Assembly: GCA_025943965.1 (NCBI GenBank)
Contig: JAPCWD010000012.1
Location: 1 to 60,063, forward strand
Origin: Synergistaceae bacterium DZ-S4
GTDB lineage: Bacteria; Synergistota; Synergistia; Synergistales; Synergistaceae
Direction: 5' to 3'
DNA: 60,063 bases
In this document: positions 22,643-32,080 of the stretch, one piece after another
Position numbering within the stretch: the first letter of the stretch is position 1
Layout of the letters: every line of letters begins with the position of its first letter
Program-made: the position numbers and the translations under genes
The notes under the pieces: generated by a model
The model's database searches: none
The model's input: the letters and a program-made list of their open reading frames with translations, nothing else
What the model was told of the DNA's origin: nothing

Positions 22643-23896
22643 ATGGCATCAGGATCAAACAGTCTCTGGAAAGCCTACCGGTTCCCTATCATACTTCTCA
22701 CAGCGATCGTCATAGGCTGTATTGTCGGAGCGGTGATGGGGAAAGACGCGCTGGTATTCAAGCCTCTTGGAGATGTCTTTATCAATGCAATGTTCATGGT
22801 AGTAGTACCGCTGGTCTTCTCAACGATCTGCAGCGCCGTCGCCAACATGTCCTCAATGGAAAGACTCGGCAAAGTCATGAAATCTCTGGTTATCGTCTTC
22901 CTCGTTACAGGAGCCATAGCTGCGCTCCTCATGCTTGTTACAGTCACATTCTTCCCTCCTGCTGCAGGAACGAACATCCAGCTCCAGGCACCGGAAGACT
23001 TCCAGGCTCTCAGGACGGCAGACCAGATAGTGAAGGCCTTTACCGTGGAAGACTTCTCGCTGCTTCTGTCAAGGCGCGCCATGCTTCCGCTGATCCTCTT
23101 CACGATCTTCTTCGGCTTCTGCCTGCAGACGCTTGGTGAGAGAGGCAGGGCCGTGGGACGCGGGATAGCGGTATTTGCCGATGCGATGCTGCAGATGGTC
23201 AAATATCTCATGTACTATGCACCGATCGGACTCGGCGCCTACTTTGCAACGCTGGTTGGAGACTACGGCCCCAACCTGCTGGGCGCCTACCTGCGCTCAA
23301 TGATAATTTACCACATTGCCACCTTCGGATATTTCTTTGTGGCATTCACGGTCTATTCCTGGCTCGCAACAGAGGGCAAGGGAGTGGCCACCTTCTGGAA
23401 GCACATCATAACTCCCTCCATAACTGCCCTTGGTACCCAGAGCAGCAACGCCACGCTGCCGGTCAACCTCGTAGCGGCGCATAATATCGGCATTCCCAAG
23501 GACATAGCGGAGATCGTGCTTCCCATCGGAGCCACTGCCCACATGGAAGGTTCCTGCCTCAGCGGTATCCTCAAGATAGCGTTCCTCTTCGGCATCTTCA
23601 ACATTCCGTTCACCGGAGTGGGAACGATGACAACCGCAGTCGCGGTGGCAGTGCTTTCCGGAGTCGTTCTCTCGGGCATCCCCGGAGGCGGACTGGTGGG
23701 AGAAATGCTGATCGTGAGCCTGTACGGATTCCCGCCCGAAGCATTCCCGATAATCGCAACGATAGGCTTCCTGGTAGACCCTGCTGCCACGATGGTCAAC
23801 GCGACCGGCGACACATGCTCAGCGATGCTGGTCACCAGAATGGTGGAGGGCAGAGACTGGTTTGACAAGGCAGTGACGGCCAAAGAAATATTCTAA
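22643..23896 (+). CDS. Dicarboxylate/amino acid:cation symporter (DAACS family)
   Basis: A 417-residue carrier of the GltP/DctA/SstT fold, importing acidic or neutral amino acids or C4-dicarboxylates with Na+ or H+. Eight transmembrane helices plus re-entrant loops. The hallmarks are the first re-entrant loop region LGTQSSNATLPVNL (Ser-rich, near residue 260) and the second with NATGDTCSAMLVTRM near 385. Good SD (AAGGAGAGG). TATAAT at 22519-22524 may belong to its promoter, and a strong hairpin follows the gene. Fits an amino-acid-fermenting lifestyle; substrate not determinable. Confidence 0.92.
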   Translation: MASGSNSLWKAYRFPIILLTAIVIGCIVGAVMGKDALVFKPLGDVFINAMFMVVVPLVFSTICSAVANMSSMERLGKVMKSLVIVFLVTGAIAALLMLVTVTFFPPAAGTNIQLQAPEDFQALRTADQIVKAFTVEDFSLLLSRRAMLPLILFTIFFGFCLQTLGERGRAVGRGIAVFADAMLQMVKYLMYYAPIGLGAYFATLVGDYGPNLLGAYLRSMIIYHIATFGYFFVAFTVYSWLATEGKGVATFWKHIITPSITALGTQSSNATLPVNLVAAHNIGIPKDIAEIVLPIGATAHMEGSCLSGILKIAFLFGIFNIPFTGVGTMTTAVAVAVLSGVVLSGIPGGGLVGEMLIVSLYGFPPEAFPIIATIGFLVDPAATMVNATGDTCSAMLVTRMVEGRDWFDKAVTAKEIF

Positions 23897-23920
23897 TAAG
23901 GATCCCGCCGTTAATTTAAG

Positions 23921-23957
23921 AAATGCCGGTGCCTTTTTCGGGTGCCGGCATTTCTTA
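23921..23957 (+). terminator. Terminator after the symporter
   Basis: Stem AAATGCCGG / CCGGCATTT with further GCC/GGG pairing inside and a TTCTT tail. Confidence 0.75.
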
Positions 23958-24040
23958 TTCAAAAAAGAAGAAAAATAGTATACAATAGCTTCTCATACTA
24001 TGGTGCGGCACAAAAAATTATGAAAACGGAGATTTCTTTT

Positions 24041-24979
24041 ATGAAAAAAATCGAAACGGTATCGCTGATAGGACTTGGCGCGATCGGGAGTGCAAACCTC
24101 GCGAAGATCTCTGAAACTGTCCCCATGGAAAACATAAGAGTGATAGCTTCGGGGGAGAGGGAGCAAAGATACAGGGAGCATGGAGTATGCGTAAATGGAA
24201 AGACCTACATGTTCCCGGTCTTCGGGCCGGCAAAAAAGACCGCTCCCGCCGATCTTCTCATATTTGCAGTAAAGAACCACCACCTTTCCAAAGCGATAGA
24301 AGAGGCCCGCGGCCATGTCGGCAAGGATACGACAGTCCTTTCATTCCTTAACGGAATAACCAGCGAAGATGAGATCGGCAAGGCTTACGGAGCTGAAAAG
24401 GTCCTCTATTCCTATGTTATGAGGACCGACGCTACAAGGACCGGTGATTCCACAGACTACGTCAACCTAGGATTCGTTCCTTTCGGCGAAGCAAAAAACA
24501 CTCCGGGGAGCTACTCGGACAAGGTTCTCGCGGTAGAGGAATTCTTCGGCAGGACGGGGATCAGGTACAGCATTCCTGAAGATATGATAAGGGACCTGTG
24601 GCTGAAGTTCATGCTCAATGTGGGCGCCAATCAGGTCACGGCGCTTCTGAGGTGCGGCTACGGAGCCATAAAGGATTCACCTGCGGTAAGGAGCCTCGCG
24701 GCATCGGCAATGCGGGAGGCAGTAGCAGTAGCGGCCGCCGAGAATGTGTTCCTTGACGAAAGTGACATCAGGCACTGCATCGACACGCTGAGTTCGCTTA
24801 CTCCCACAGGCAGGACATCGATGCTTCAGGATGTCCTTGCCCGCAGGAAGACAGAGGTGGAGGCATTCGGAGGGACAGTCTGCAAACTTGCGAAGAAACA
24901 CGATATCGATGTGCCCGTAAACGAAGCCCTCGTGAAATTCATCACGGCAATGGAAGAGACCTTCGGCATCTGCTGCTGA
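24041..24979 (+). CDS. Ketopantoate-reductase-family dehydrogenase (ApbA/PanE)
   Basis: A 312-residue NAD(P)H-dependent 2-ketoacid reductase of the ApbA/PanE family. N-terminal Rossmann motif SLIGLGAIGSANLAKI, then DLLIFAVKNHHLSKAIEEA and SFLNGITSEDEIG; the conserved Lys/Asn and the DLWLKFMLNVGANQVTALL stretch near 195 belong to the catalytic C-terminal fold. It could make pantoate for CoA or act on another 2-ketoacid, as many paralogues do. The start at ATG 24041 is 9 nt after GGAG; ATG 24020 is possible. Confidence 0.85.
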   Translation: MKKIETVSLIGLGAIGSANLAKISETVPMENIRVIASGEREQRYREHGVCVNGKTYMFPVFGPAKKTAPADLLIFAVKNHHLSKAIEEARGHVGKDTTVLSFLNGITSEDEIGKAYGAEKVLYSYVMRTDATRTGDSTDYVNLGFVPFGEAKNTPGSYSDKVLAVEEFFGRTGIRYSIPEDMIRDLWLKFMLNVGANQVTALLRCGYGAIKDSPAVRSLAASAMREAVAVAAAENVFLDESDIRHCIDTLSSLTPTGRTSMLQDVLARRKTEVEAFGGTVCKLAKKHDIDVPVNEALVKFITAMEETFGICC

Positions 24980-24995
24980 AAAACGCCCTAATCGA

Positions 24996-25022
24996 AGGCC
25001 GCCCCCAGTGAGGGAGCGGCCT
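24996..25022. terminator. Shared terminator between convergent genes
   Basis: Stem AGGCCGC / GCGGCCT with inner CCC/GGG pairing, between the ketopantoate-reductase gene (+) and glutamate dehydrogenase (-). U-runs are poor on both sides. Confidence 0.6.
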
Positions 25023-25054
25023 GTATCATTTGATCCGGTTTGAAGAGCTTAAGC

Positions 25055-26332
25055 TTAGAGGAAGAAACCCTTCAGCTTGAGTCCGTCCGCAACGCGTTTG
25101 ATGGCGACGAGGAACGCCGCGCGGCGCATCTTTACGTTATGCTCCTGTGAATAATCCCAGACCCTCTTGAAGTTGTCCTTCATGATCGGGACGAGACGGT
25201 TATTGTACTCTTCCTCGGTCCAGAAGAATCCGGCCAGGTCCTGTACCCATTCAAAGTATGAACCGATGACTCCGCCGCTGTTGGCAAGGAAGTCAGGTAC
25301 AACGATGATGCCGCGCTTGTCCAGGATGACATCTCCGTCGGGTCTTGTGGGTCCGTTCGCGCCTTCGACGATATATTTGCACTTGAGTTTGTCAGCGTTC
25401 TTCTCGCTGATAACGCCTTCGAGTGCGCAGGGTGAAAGGACAAGGCATTCCTGCTCAAGGATCTCTTCGCCGCTCATCCTGACGAGTCCGGGCTGAGTGT
25501 AGCCGTCGAGGATACGCTTCGGGTGTGCTTCTACGAATGCCTTCGCTGCCTTGATGTCGATCCCGTCTTTGCAGTAGTATCCGCCGGTGATGTCGCTGAT
25601 GCCGACTACTTTTGCCCCTGCTTCCTGGAGGAAGAGCGCGTTGTAAGTTCCGACGTTGCCGAAGCCCTGTACTATCACTGTCGCTGTTTTGGGATCTACC
25701 TTCTGTGTTTTGAGGAGTTCGAGCACGCATGTTGCGACGCCGAGTCCCGTCGCTGCGGTGCGGCCCTTCGATCCCCAGTAGGCGATGGGCTTTCCTGTGA
25801 CCACGCCGGGCTCGAGTTTGCCGCGAAGCTTTGAAATGGTGTCCATGATCCAGACCATTTCGGGACCGCCGGTGTTGACGTCGGGAGCGGGAACGTCTGT
25901 CCAGTCGCCGATGAAGGGCGCAACACGGGCTGCGAATGTACGGGTCATCATCTCGCGCTCACGGGGTGAAAGTTCGAAAGGATCTACTGCGATCCCGCCC
26001 TTGCCTCCGCCGTAAGGAATGCCGGCGAGCGAACACTTCCAGGTCATAAGGCTTGCGAGGGCTTCGCATTCTTCGAGGTTGACGTCGGGGTGGAAACGGA
26101 GACCACCTTTTGCCGGTCCGCAGACCGTTGAATGCTGTACGCGGAAACCATCAAATACTCTTACTGAACCGTCGTCCATTACTACAGGGACGGAGACGCA
26201 TACAGCTCTTTCAGAACGGCTGAGGACTTCAACAAGACCCTCGTCAAGGTTCATCTCTTCTGCTGCTGCGTAGAAGTTCTTCAGTGCTGTGTCGAGAAGA
26301 ACATTCTTGGAAGTACGTTTCTGTACGGCCAT
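25055..26332 (-). CDS. gdhA: Glutamate dehydrogenase (Glu/Leu/Phe/Val family)
   Basis: A 425-residue oxidative deaminase, hexameric type, converting glutamate to 2-oxoglutarate. Substrate site CGPAKGGLRFHPDV (about 71) and SLAGIPYGGGKGGIAVDP with catalytic Lys near 111; Rossmann motif VIVQGFGNVGTYNA near 213. The C-terminal AFLVAIKRVADGLKLKG is also typical. ATG 26332 has a strong AAGGAGG; the longer frame to 26404 is not supported. A central enzyme in amino-acid fermenters. The other family activities (leucine, phenylalanine) cannot be excluded by sequence alone. Confidence 0.92.
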   Translation of the reverse strand: MAVQKRTSKNVLLDTALKNFYAAAEEMNLDEGLVEVLSRSERAVCVSVPVVMDDGSVRVFDGFRVQHSTVCGPAKGGLRFHPDVNLEECEALASLMTWKCSLAGIPYGGGKGGIAVDPFELSPREREMMTRTFAARVAPFIGDWTDVPAPDVNTGGPEMVWIMDTISKLRGKLEPGVVTGKPIAYWGSKGRTAATGLGVATCVLELLKTQKVDPKTATVIVQGFGNVGTYNALFLQEAGAKVVGISDITGGYYCKDGIDIKAAKAFVEAHPKRILDGYTQPGLVRMSGEEILEQECLVLSPCALEGVISEKNADKLKCKYIVEGANGPTRPDGDVILDKRGIIVVPDFLANSGGVIGSYFEWVQDLAGFFWTEEEYNNRLVPIMKDNFKRVWDYSQEHNVKMRRAAFLVAIKRVADGLKLKGFFL

Positions 26333-26630
26333 ACAAAAAACCTCCTTGGATTTTTCGCCCAAACGGGCATTTACTTTAAGATATCTGTCCCTGTAATGGG
26401 ACAATTCTTACACACACTGTTAATTGTATTCCTCTTCCTTATTTGAGTAAAGAGGGTAAAAGCCTAGCCTCTCCTAAATTGAAAGAATAAAACGCCAAAA
26501 CAAAACAATTTATGATTCTAACTTAGAGAAAAAAGGCGCAATGTCCTTTTATGCGGAAAACTTGCGTGAAAATAAACTATGCTTCCGGATTCTTTCATTT
26601 GAGCATGGCCACCGGAATTCTATCCGCCTG

Positions 26631-27920
26631 CTATTTGCCCAGCGAATAGAGGAGGTTCGCCTCTGCAATAAGGATATCATATAGCGCATCAACTTCCTCA
26701 GTCCTGCTTTTTGTCAGGGCAAGCCTTGCATCCAGCATCTCGAGATTAGTCCCCACCTGTTCCTCATACCTTCGGACAGCGATCCTGTAATCCTCCTCTG
26801 ACTCCGACACCTGTCTGCGGGCGACCTCCCGTCTGCTGAGCGATGATCTGAGATCAAGCTCGGCGGCCGTTACCTCCATCCGTATCCTGTTCTTCATGTC
26901 ATCCATAAGATGGAGAAACTCCCTTCCCTGTGCCTTCGCCTGCTTCGTCTTTGCAGATGCCTCTCCGCTGTCAAACATTGTCCACCTGACCATAAGCGAG
27001 AAGACCATCTCTTCGTTTCCGCTTGGGAAGAATTCGTCTCCGGAGTTTATTACTCCGCCTGCCGCAATTATCTGCGGAAGCAGCAGCCCTTCTGCAGCCC
27101 TGGCTACCTTGGCTGCCCTGCGGCTCATCAGGTCGTACATCCTGACCTCCATCCTGTTCTCATAAGCTGCTTTTAAATTGGACTCCCTCTCTGCCAGAGC
27201 CTCTTTTGACGGGACATATTCGGGATGTGCGGCACCTGCTTCTGAGACCTCCGGCGGTGCCCCGACAGCGTTTTCAAGAGCTGCCGCGGAAATGCTGACG
27301 GCATTTTCCGCCCTGATCAGTGCAAGCTCCGCATCGGCGACCGCGACCTTGCTCCTTAGTACATCTCCTCTTGCAACAAGCCCTGACCTGAAAAGCCTCT
27401 CGGCCCTTTCAAGATGGTCTCCGGCAAGCTTCAGCGCCTCTGCTGCGACCATCTTTTTGGCAGAAGCTCTCTTCCAGTTGTAATATGCTGTCCTGACAGA
27501 ATTTGCAACTGTCTGGCTAATTCTCTCCTTTTCGGCCACAGCCGCATCCCTCGCAAGTTTTGCAGCCTCCTTTGAGGCAGAAAGCGATCCTCCTGCATAT
27601 ATGGTCTGCACAAAACCTGCAGCGGCTATATAAACATTAACGAAATCAACGGGGATACCTTCAATGGGCATTAATCTGTCCTTCGGCCATATGGCAGCGA
27701 TCCCGGCACCAAACTTCGGTCCCATCTTTGCACCGGCTTCCTGAAGTGCTCCCTCCGCACGGATCACCCTCTCCTCTGCGGCGGATACCAGCGGATTGCT
27801 CTCCCTTGCCTTCAGGACCAGCCTCTCAAGCTCCTGAGGTTCGGCAGAAAAGGCAACAGCCGCACCGGAGAGTATGGCAATAAGAATGAGAACTATTCCA
27901 ACGGGGATAATTTTTTTCAT
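26631..27920 (-). CDS. TolC-family outer-membrane channel of the ABC export operon
   Basis: A 429-residue outer-membrane efflux protein. Signal peptide about 1-25 (IPVGIVLILIAILSGAAVAF). Two homologous halves of long coiled-coil helices, with ERLVLKARESNPLVSAAEER at the start and, near the end, RRYEEQVGTNLEMLDARLAL, the typical 'G..t.ldvLda...L' repeat. AGGAGG 8 nt before ATG 27920. Last gene of a HlyD / ATPase / ATPase / permease / TolC operon, giving a full inner-to-outer membrane export route. Confidence 0.9.
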   Translation of the reverse strand: MKKIIPVGIVLILIAILSGAAVAFSAEPQELERLVLKARESNPLVSAAEERVIRAEGALQEAGAKMGPKFGAGIAAIWPKDRLMPIEGIPVDFVNVYIAAAGFVQTIYAGGSLSASKEAAKLARDAAVAEKERISQTVANSVRTAYYNWKRASAKKMVAAEALKLAGDHLERAERLFRSGLVARGDVLRSKVAVADAELALIRAENAVSISAAALENAVGAPPEVSEAGAAHPEYVPSKEALAERESNLKAAYENRMEVRMYDLMSRRAAKVARAAEGLLLPQIIAAGGVINSGDEFFPSGNEEMVFSLMVRWTMFDSGEASAKTKQAKAQGREFLHLMDDMKNRIRMEVTAAELDLRSSLSRREVARRQVSESEEDYRIAVRRYEEQVGTNLEMLDARLALTKSRTEEVDALYDILIAEANLLYSLGK

Positions 27921-27939
27921 TTTATATTCCTCCTGCGGA

Positions 27940-29082
27940 TCATGGAACAAAACGCTTTTTGAACATTACGATGCTTGACGAAAACATCACCGCAATGTAT
28001 ACGCAGAGTGCGAGTGTGTCTTTCCAGACAAATTCGAACCCTCCGCCCTTCAGTATTATCTGCCTTGACAGCCTTATGTAATATGTAATGGGGATACACT
28101 CTCCGAGGTAGCGGAATCCGCTCGGCATGGCCTCCGTGGGAAAGACAAACCCTGAGAGCAGGACACTGGGGAGAATAAGGAAGATCGAAAGCTGGAGGGC
28201 CTGCATCTGATTCTGGGAAAAGGTCGATATCATTATCCCGAGAGAGAGGTTGGCAACCACATAAAAAAACGTCAGGACAAAGAAGAGTATCTTGCTCCCC
28301 AGAAAGGGCATTTTAAATACTGCCATGCCTACGATTATAGATACGATCACCTGTATATATCCTACTATTATGTATGGGAGTATCTTGCTCAGAAGCAGTT
28401 CCCAGGTACGCATCGGAGTCACGAGCAGCTGTTCCAGGGTTCCCTGCTCGCTCTCCCTGACTATAGCCATCGCCATCATCGCGATAAGTGTTATGGTAAG
28501 GAGCAGCCCCATTATTCCGGGGACAAGATACCATGAGGTGATAAAATCGGGATTGTACCATGGGCGGATCCTGATATCCACGGCCTGGGCGGGTATTTCA
28601 AAGCCCATACGCCTGAATTTGTCTCCCAGGATCTCCTGTGATTTCAGCATGCCAATGGTCTGAGCGGCAGCCATTGCCGATGATGCGGACATATTGTCGG
28701 TGGCATCGATAATGACCTGTATTGCGGCTTCTCTGCCGCTTTTGATCTTCTGCGCATAATCGGGAGGTATTATCAGTCCGACCTTGGCTGCCCCCGATTC
28801 GACGGCCCTGTTGACCTCTTTGATGTTGCCCGCATAGAGCTTGATGTCAAAGTAGTTGCTGGCCGTAAAACTCTCTATCATCTCACGGCTCTCCTGAGTC
28901 CTCGACTGGTCGAATATCGCGGTCTGAAGGTGCTTGACGTCCGTGTTTATCGCAAAGCCGAATATCAGGAGCTGGGCAACGGGCATGAATATGAGCATGG
29001 CAAGGGTGAGCTTGTCTCTCATGACCTGTATGAACTCTTTGACTATAAGGGCACGAAGCCTGCCAAAATGCACAGCTGTCAC
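27940..29082 (-). CDS. ABC-2 type exporter permease
   Basis: A 380-residue permease of the YhhJ/YbhR/YbhS type. First span about 25-45, a large extracytoplasmic domain about 50-175, then five spans (about 178-370), with GTLEQLLVTPMRTWELLLSK as the coupling segment. Overlaps the upstream ATPase gene by 4 nt. Only one permease is present, so it probably forms a homodimer with the two different ATPases. Confidence 0.9.
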   Translation of the reverse strand: MTAVHFGRLRALIVKEFIQVMRDKLTLAMLIFMPVAQLLIFGFAINTDVKHLQTAIFDQSRTQESREMIESFTASNYFDIKLYAGNIKEVNRAVESGAAKVGLIIPPDYAQKIKSGREAAIQVIIDATDNMSASSAMAAAQTIGMLKSQEILGDKFRRMGFEIPAQAVDIRIRPWYNPDFITSWYLVPGIMGLLLTITLIAMMAMAIVRESEQGTLEQLLVTPMRTWELLLSKILPYIIVGYIQVIVSIIVGMAVFKMPFLGSKILFFVLTFFYVVANLSLGIMISTFSQNQMQALQLSIFLILPSVLLSGFVFPTEAMPSGFRYLGECIPITYYIRLSRQIILKGGGFEFVWKDTLALCVYIAVMFSSSIVMFKKRFVP

Positions 29083-30068
29083 TCCTTCGTTGCCTCAGCG
29101 GAGGCTTTAAGACTCATCTCGCCTGTACCTGACAGCCTTCCGTCACCAAGATCCATTACTGATCCCTTCTTCACCAGGTAGGTAAATACGTCTTCCATGG
29201 ACGGTATGATCTCCTTTACCGAAGCTCCCCTAAAGAGTTCATCGTCATCAATCCGCCGCTCTTTGCCTACCAGGAGATGCAGCTTCTCCCCAAAAAAGTA
29301 GGAGTCGATCACAGGTCCCGCTTCACCTCGCTCGATCTTTGCAAGAAGATCGAAGGAGTGGTCCGATCCAATTTCATAGAGCCTGCCTGGGATGAGCTTT
29401 TTCAGGTTCGCAGGCGTGTCATCGGCTATGAGTCCGCCGAAGTAGATAAATGCGACCCTGTCGCAGTGCTCCGCCTCATCCATAAAGTGTGTGGTAACCA
29501 TTACTGTCGTGCCATCCGCCGCAAGATCGTATATTATGTCCCAGAAGAGCCTCCTGGCCTTAGGGTCAACGCCGCTCGTAGGCTCGTCAAGAAAGAGGAT
29601 CTTCGGCTTGTGGAGAATGGCGCAGCCAAGTGCTAGCCTCTGTCTCCAGCCTCCCGAAAGCAGTCTCGTATACTCGTCTTCGCGTCCGTTCAGTCCTGCC
29701 AGGCTGAGCATATCCTCAATACGCTTCTCCTTCTCCGCACCCCGGAGTCCGTATAGGCCGGAGTAGAGCTCGAGATTTTCGATCACCGTCATTTCAGGAT
29801 AGAGGCTGAACTTTTGTGACATATATCCTACCCGGTCCTTGATCTTCCTTCCCTCTCCCGCGAGATCCATGCCAAGGACAAGTCCCGCTCCGGATGTGGG
29901 TGCAAGAAGACCGCAGAGCATCCTGATGGTCGTAGATTTTCCTGATCCGTTAGGTCCAAGGAATCCGTATACCGAACCCTCTTCTATGGACATAGTTATG
30001 CGGTCAACGGCAGTGAAGCTGCCGAATTTCTTTGTCAGTTCCCTTGTCTCTACTGCGGGACGCGGCAA
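29079..30068 (-). CDS. ABC exporter ATPase, second of two
   Basis: A 329-residue nucleotide-binding protein: Walker A GPNGSGKST, Q-loop MSQKFSLYP, signature LSGGWRQRLALG, Walker B ILFLDEPTSGVD and H-loop VTTHFMDEAEHCD, all intact. A C-terminal extension of about 80 residues follows. Related to the second half of E. coli YbhF. Starts within the end of the first ATPase gene (19-nt overlap). Confidence 0.92.
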   Translation of the reverse strand: MPRPAVETRELTKKFGSFTAVDRITMSIEEGSVYGFLGPNGSGKSTTIRMLCGLLAPTSGAGLVLGMDLAGEGRKIKDRVGYMSQKFSLYPEMTVIENLELYSGLYGLRGAEKEKRIEDMLSLAGLNGREDEYTRLLSGGWRQRLALGCAILHKPKILFLDEPTSGVDPKARRLFWDIIYDLAADGTTVMVTTHFMDEAEHCDRVAFIYFGGLIADDTPANLKKLIPGRLYEIGSDHSFDLLAKIERGEAGPVIDSYFFGEKLHLLVGKERRIDDDELFRGASVKEIIPSMEDVFTYLVKKGSVMDLGDGRLSGTGEMSLKASAEATKE

Positions 30069-30994
30069 GGCAGCGCACCTCCGGAGAAGGCAACGAAGAG
30101 GTCCTCAAGGCTGGGTGTAGCTTCGAAGAGGTCAGGGAGCTGGCTGTACCTTTGATCAAGCTCTTTTCTTATTTCGCAGGCCGCGGCATCGGCATCGTCC
30201 ACAACTATATGGTAGTTAGTGCCGAAGAGGTTTGCATCGCATACATGTCCGCACTTCATCAGCCAATCCTTTGCCCTTCTTTCATCCAGCTCAAGCCTGA
30301 GGATCTTTTTGTCGTAACGGCTCAGAAGTTCCTCTGAGGTCCCCACGTCCAGTATCCTTCCGTTGTTGATGAACATTTTTCGTGTGCAGAGTTCGGCCTC
30401 GTCCATGTAGGGAGTGGAGACTATTATAGTCAGGCCCTGTCTGTTAAGTTCATAGAGCATGGCCCAGAATTCCCTCCTAGCCACAGGATCGACCCCGGTA
30501 GTCGGCTCATCAAGAAAGAGGATCTCCGGGGTATGCATAAGTCCTGATGCAAGGGCAAGCTTCTGCTTCATCCCTCCGGAAAGTTTTCCGACCAGCCTCT
30601 CCCTGAAAGGCCACAGGCCTGTCCGTTTAAGGATCTCCTCTGCTCTTTTAAGCACCGTTTCCCTCTCTGTACCATAGAGGGAACCAAAGAGGGCAATATT
30701 CTCATTCACAGTCATATCAGTATATAAGCTGAAAAGCTGTGGTACATATCCGGCGTTTACCCTCGCCCTCCGCCTGTTTTTCATACCCAAAAGGGTGCAC
30801 TCTCCGGTATCCGGATTTGTGATGCCCATGGCCATCCTTATCAAAGTGGTTTTGCCGGCTCCGTCAGGTCCTATGAATCCGAATATCTCGCCTCTGCGGA
30901 CTTCAAGATCTATGCCCTCAAGCGCGGCCACCCCATTGAACTTTTTGCCTGCCCCTTTATAAGAGAGAGAGATTTCGCTCCCGTCAGGTATCAT
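30050..30994 (-). CDS. ABC exporter ATPase, first of two
   Basis: A 314-residue nucleotide-binding protein: Walker A GPDGAGKTT, Q-loop VPQLFSLYTDM, signature LSGGMKQKLALA, Walker B ILFLDEPTTGVD. The H-loop reads VSTPYMDEAE, with Pro-Tyr where the switch His normally stands (VTTHFMDEAE in the paralogue), so this site may hydrolyse poorly. It corresponds to the first half of YbhF, here encoded as a separate protein. Overlaps HlyD by 4 nt. Confidence 0.92.
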   Translation of the reverse strand: MIPDGSEISLSYKGAGKKFNGVAALEGIDLEVRRGEIFGFIGPDGAGKTTLIRMAMGITNPDTGECTLLGMKNRRRARVNAGYVPQLFSLYTDMTVNENIALFGSLYGTERETVLKRAEEILKRTGLWPFRERLVGKLSGGMKQKLALASGLMHTPEILFLDEPTTGVDPVARREFWAMLYELNRQGLTIIVSTPYMDEAELCTRKMFINNGRILDVGTSEELLSRYDKKILRLELDERRAKDWLMKCGHVCDANLFGTNYHIVVDDADAAACEIRKELDQRYSQLPDLFEATPSLEDLFVAFSGGALPCRVPQ

Positions 30995-31986
30995 AGTATC
31001 ACGGCATCAGCAGGCATACCCGGCTTCAGGATGCCTTCAGGATCATTGACCCTGAGCTTGATCCAAAAGACCATATTTGAACGTTCGCTCTGGGTGAGAG
31101 AAAGTCTGGGGTTGTACTCCGCCTGCTGATTGATCTCACTTACCACAGCTTTGAATTTTTTATCGGGATAGGCATCGACACTCACCTCTGCCTCTCCTCC
31201 AAGTTTGACCAGCCCCAGCTGCGTCGAGGGGATATAAAGCTTGATCCAGCAGTCTGTCATTATTCCAAGGGTCGCGATCGGTGCTCCGGGATTTATAACA
31301 TCGCCGGCTTCATAATTTTTGGTGAGGATGACGCCTTCGGCAGGAGAATAAAATTCCTTGTAGCCGACAATTGTCTCTGCTTTGAGAAGTGCGGCCTCAG
31401 CTCTCTTCACATTTGCCTTGGCTGCCTCTATCTGCTCCGTTCTTATTCCCCTTTTAAGCATCAGAAGGGTCTCTGAAGCCATTTCCATAGCATTCATCTT
31501 GATTTTTACGTTCTCCTCGTAGAGCTCTGCTTCCCTTACCGATACGACTCCTTCCGCCGCAAGCTCCCGGAAGCGCTTTTCATCTCTCACGGCCTGTTCA
31601 TGCTGAGCCTTTCTAAGGGCATATTCGGCTTCGGCCCTCGAAATGTCCTCTTTTCTGAATCCGTTCTGAAGCTCAAGCAGCTGTTCTTTTGCGGCCGCAA
31701 GGGAGGCTTCGGCGATAGCGGCATCATGATCTGCTCCGTCGAGGGACATCCTCGCTATCAGCTGGCCTTTGGTGATGTGGTCCGATTCGCTGATGTTCAG
31801 CTCAAGTATCCTTCCCCCTGCCTGGGGAGAGAGGTTGAGCTCAGTGACTTCGACTGTTCCTGAAGCTCTTACCCTCTCATCTTTTGTCCTTGCCTCGAAC
31901 ATAAGAAAGTATGCAGAGAGTGCTGCAGCAGCCACGAGCACCGCGATGATCACATTCCTCTTTTTTTTGCCTTCGGGTATATTCAA
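30991..31986 (-). CDS. HlyD/YbhG-type membrane fusion protein
   Basis: A 331-residue periplasmic adaptor: N-terminal anchor (NVIIAVLVAAAALSAYFLMF, about 12-31), a biotinyl-lipoyl-like half (LSPQAGGRILELNISESDHI), a long helical hairpin about 95-190 (AAKEQLLELQNGFRKEDISR...), the second lipoyl half, and a beta-barrel with SVDAYPDKKFKAVVSEI. TTG start 31986 after GGGGGAG. A TATATAATG box on the minus strand (32032-32040) is a likely -10. First gene of the export operon. Confidence 0.9.
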   Translation of the reverse strand: MNIPEGKKKRNVIIAVLVAAAALSAYFLMFEARTKDERVRASGTVEVTELNLSPQAGGRILELNISESDHITKGQLIARMSLDGADHDAAIAEASLAAAKEQLLELQNGFRKEDISRAEAEYALRKAQHEQAVRDEKRFRELAAEGVVSVREAELYEENVKIKMNAMEMASETLLMLKRGIRTEQIEAAKANVKRAEAALLKAETIVGYKEFYSPAEGVILTKNYEAGDVINPGAPIATLGIMTDCWIKLYIPSTQLGLVKLGGEAEVSVDAYPDKKFKAVVSEINQQAEYNPRLSLTQSERSNMVFWIKLRVNDPEGILKPGMPADAVIL

Positions 31987-32080
31987 TCCTGAGTCTCCCC
32001 CTTCAAGGAAACTTGCTCTTCCTTATTGCGACATTATATACATAATCGGAAGAATAGGTTATCCGGCAGCACTATATTTA

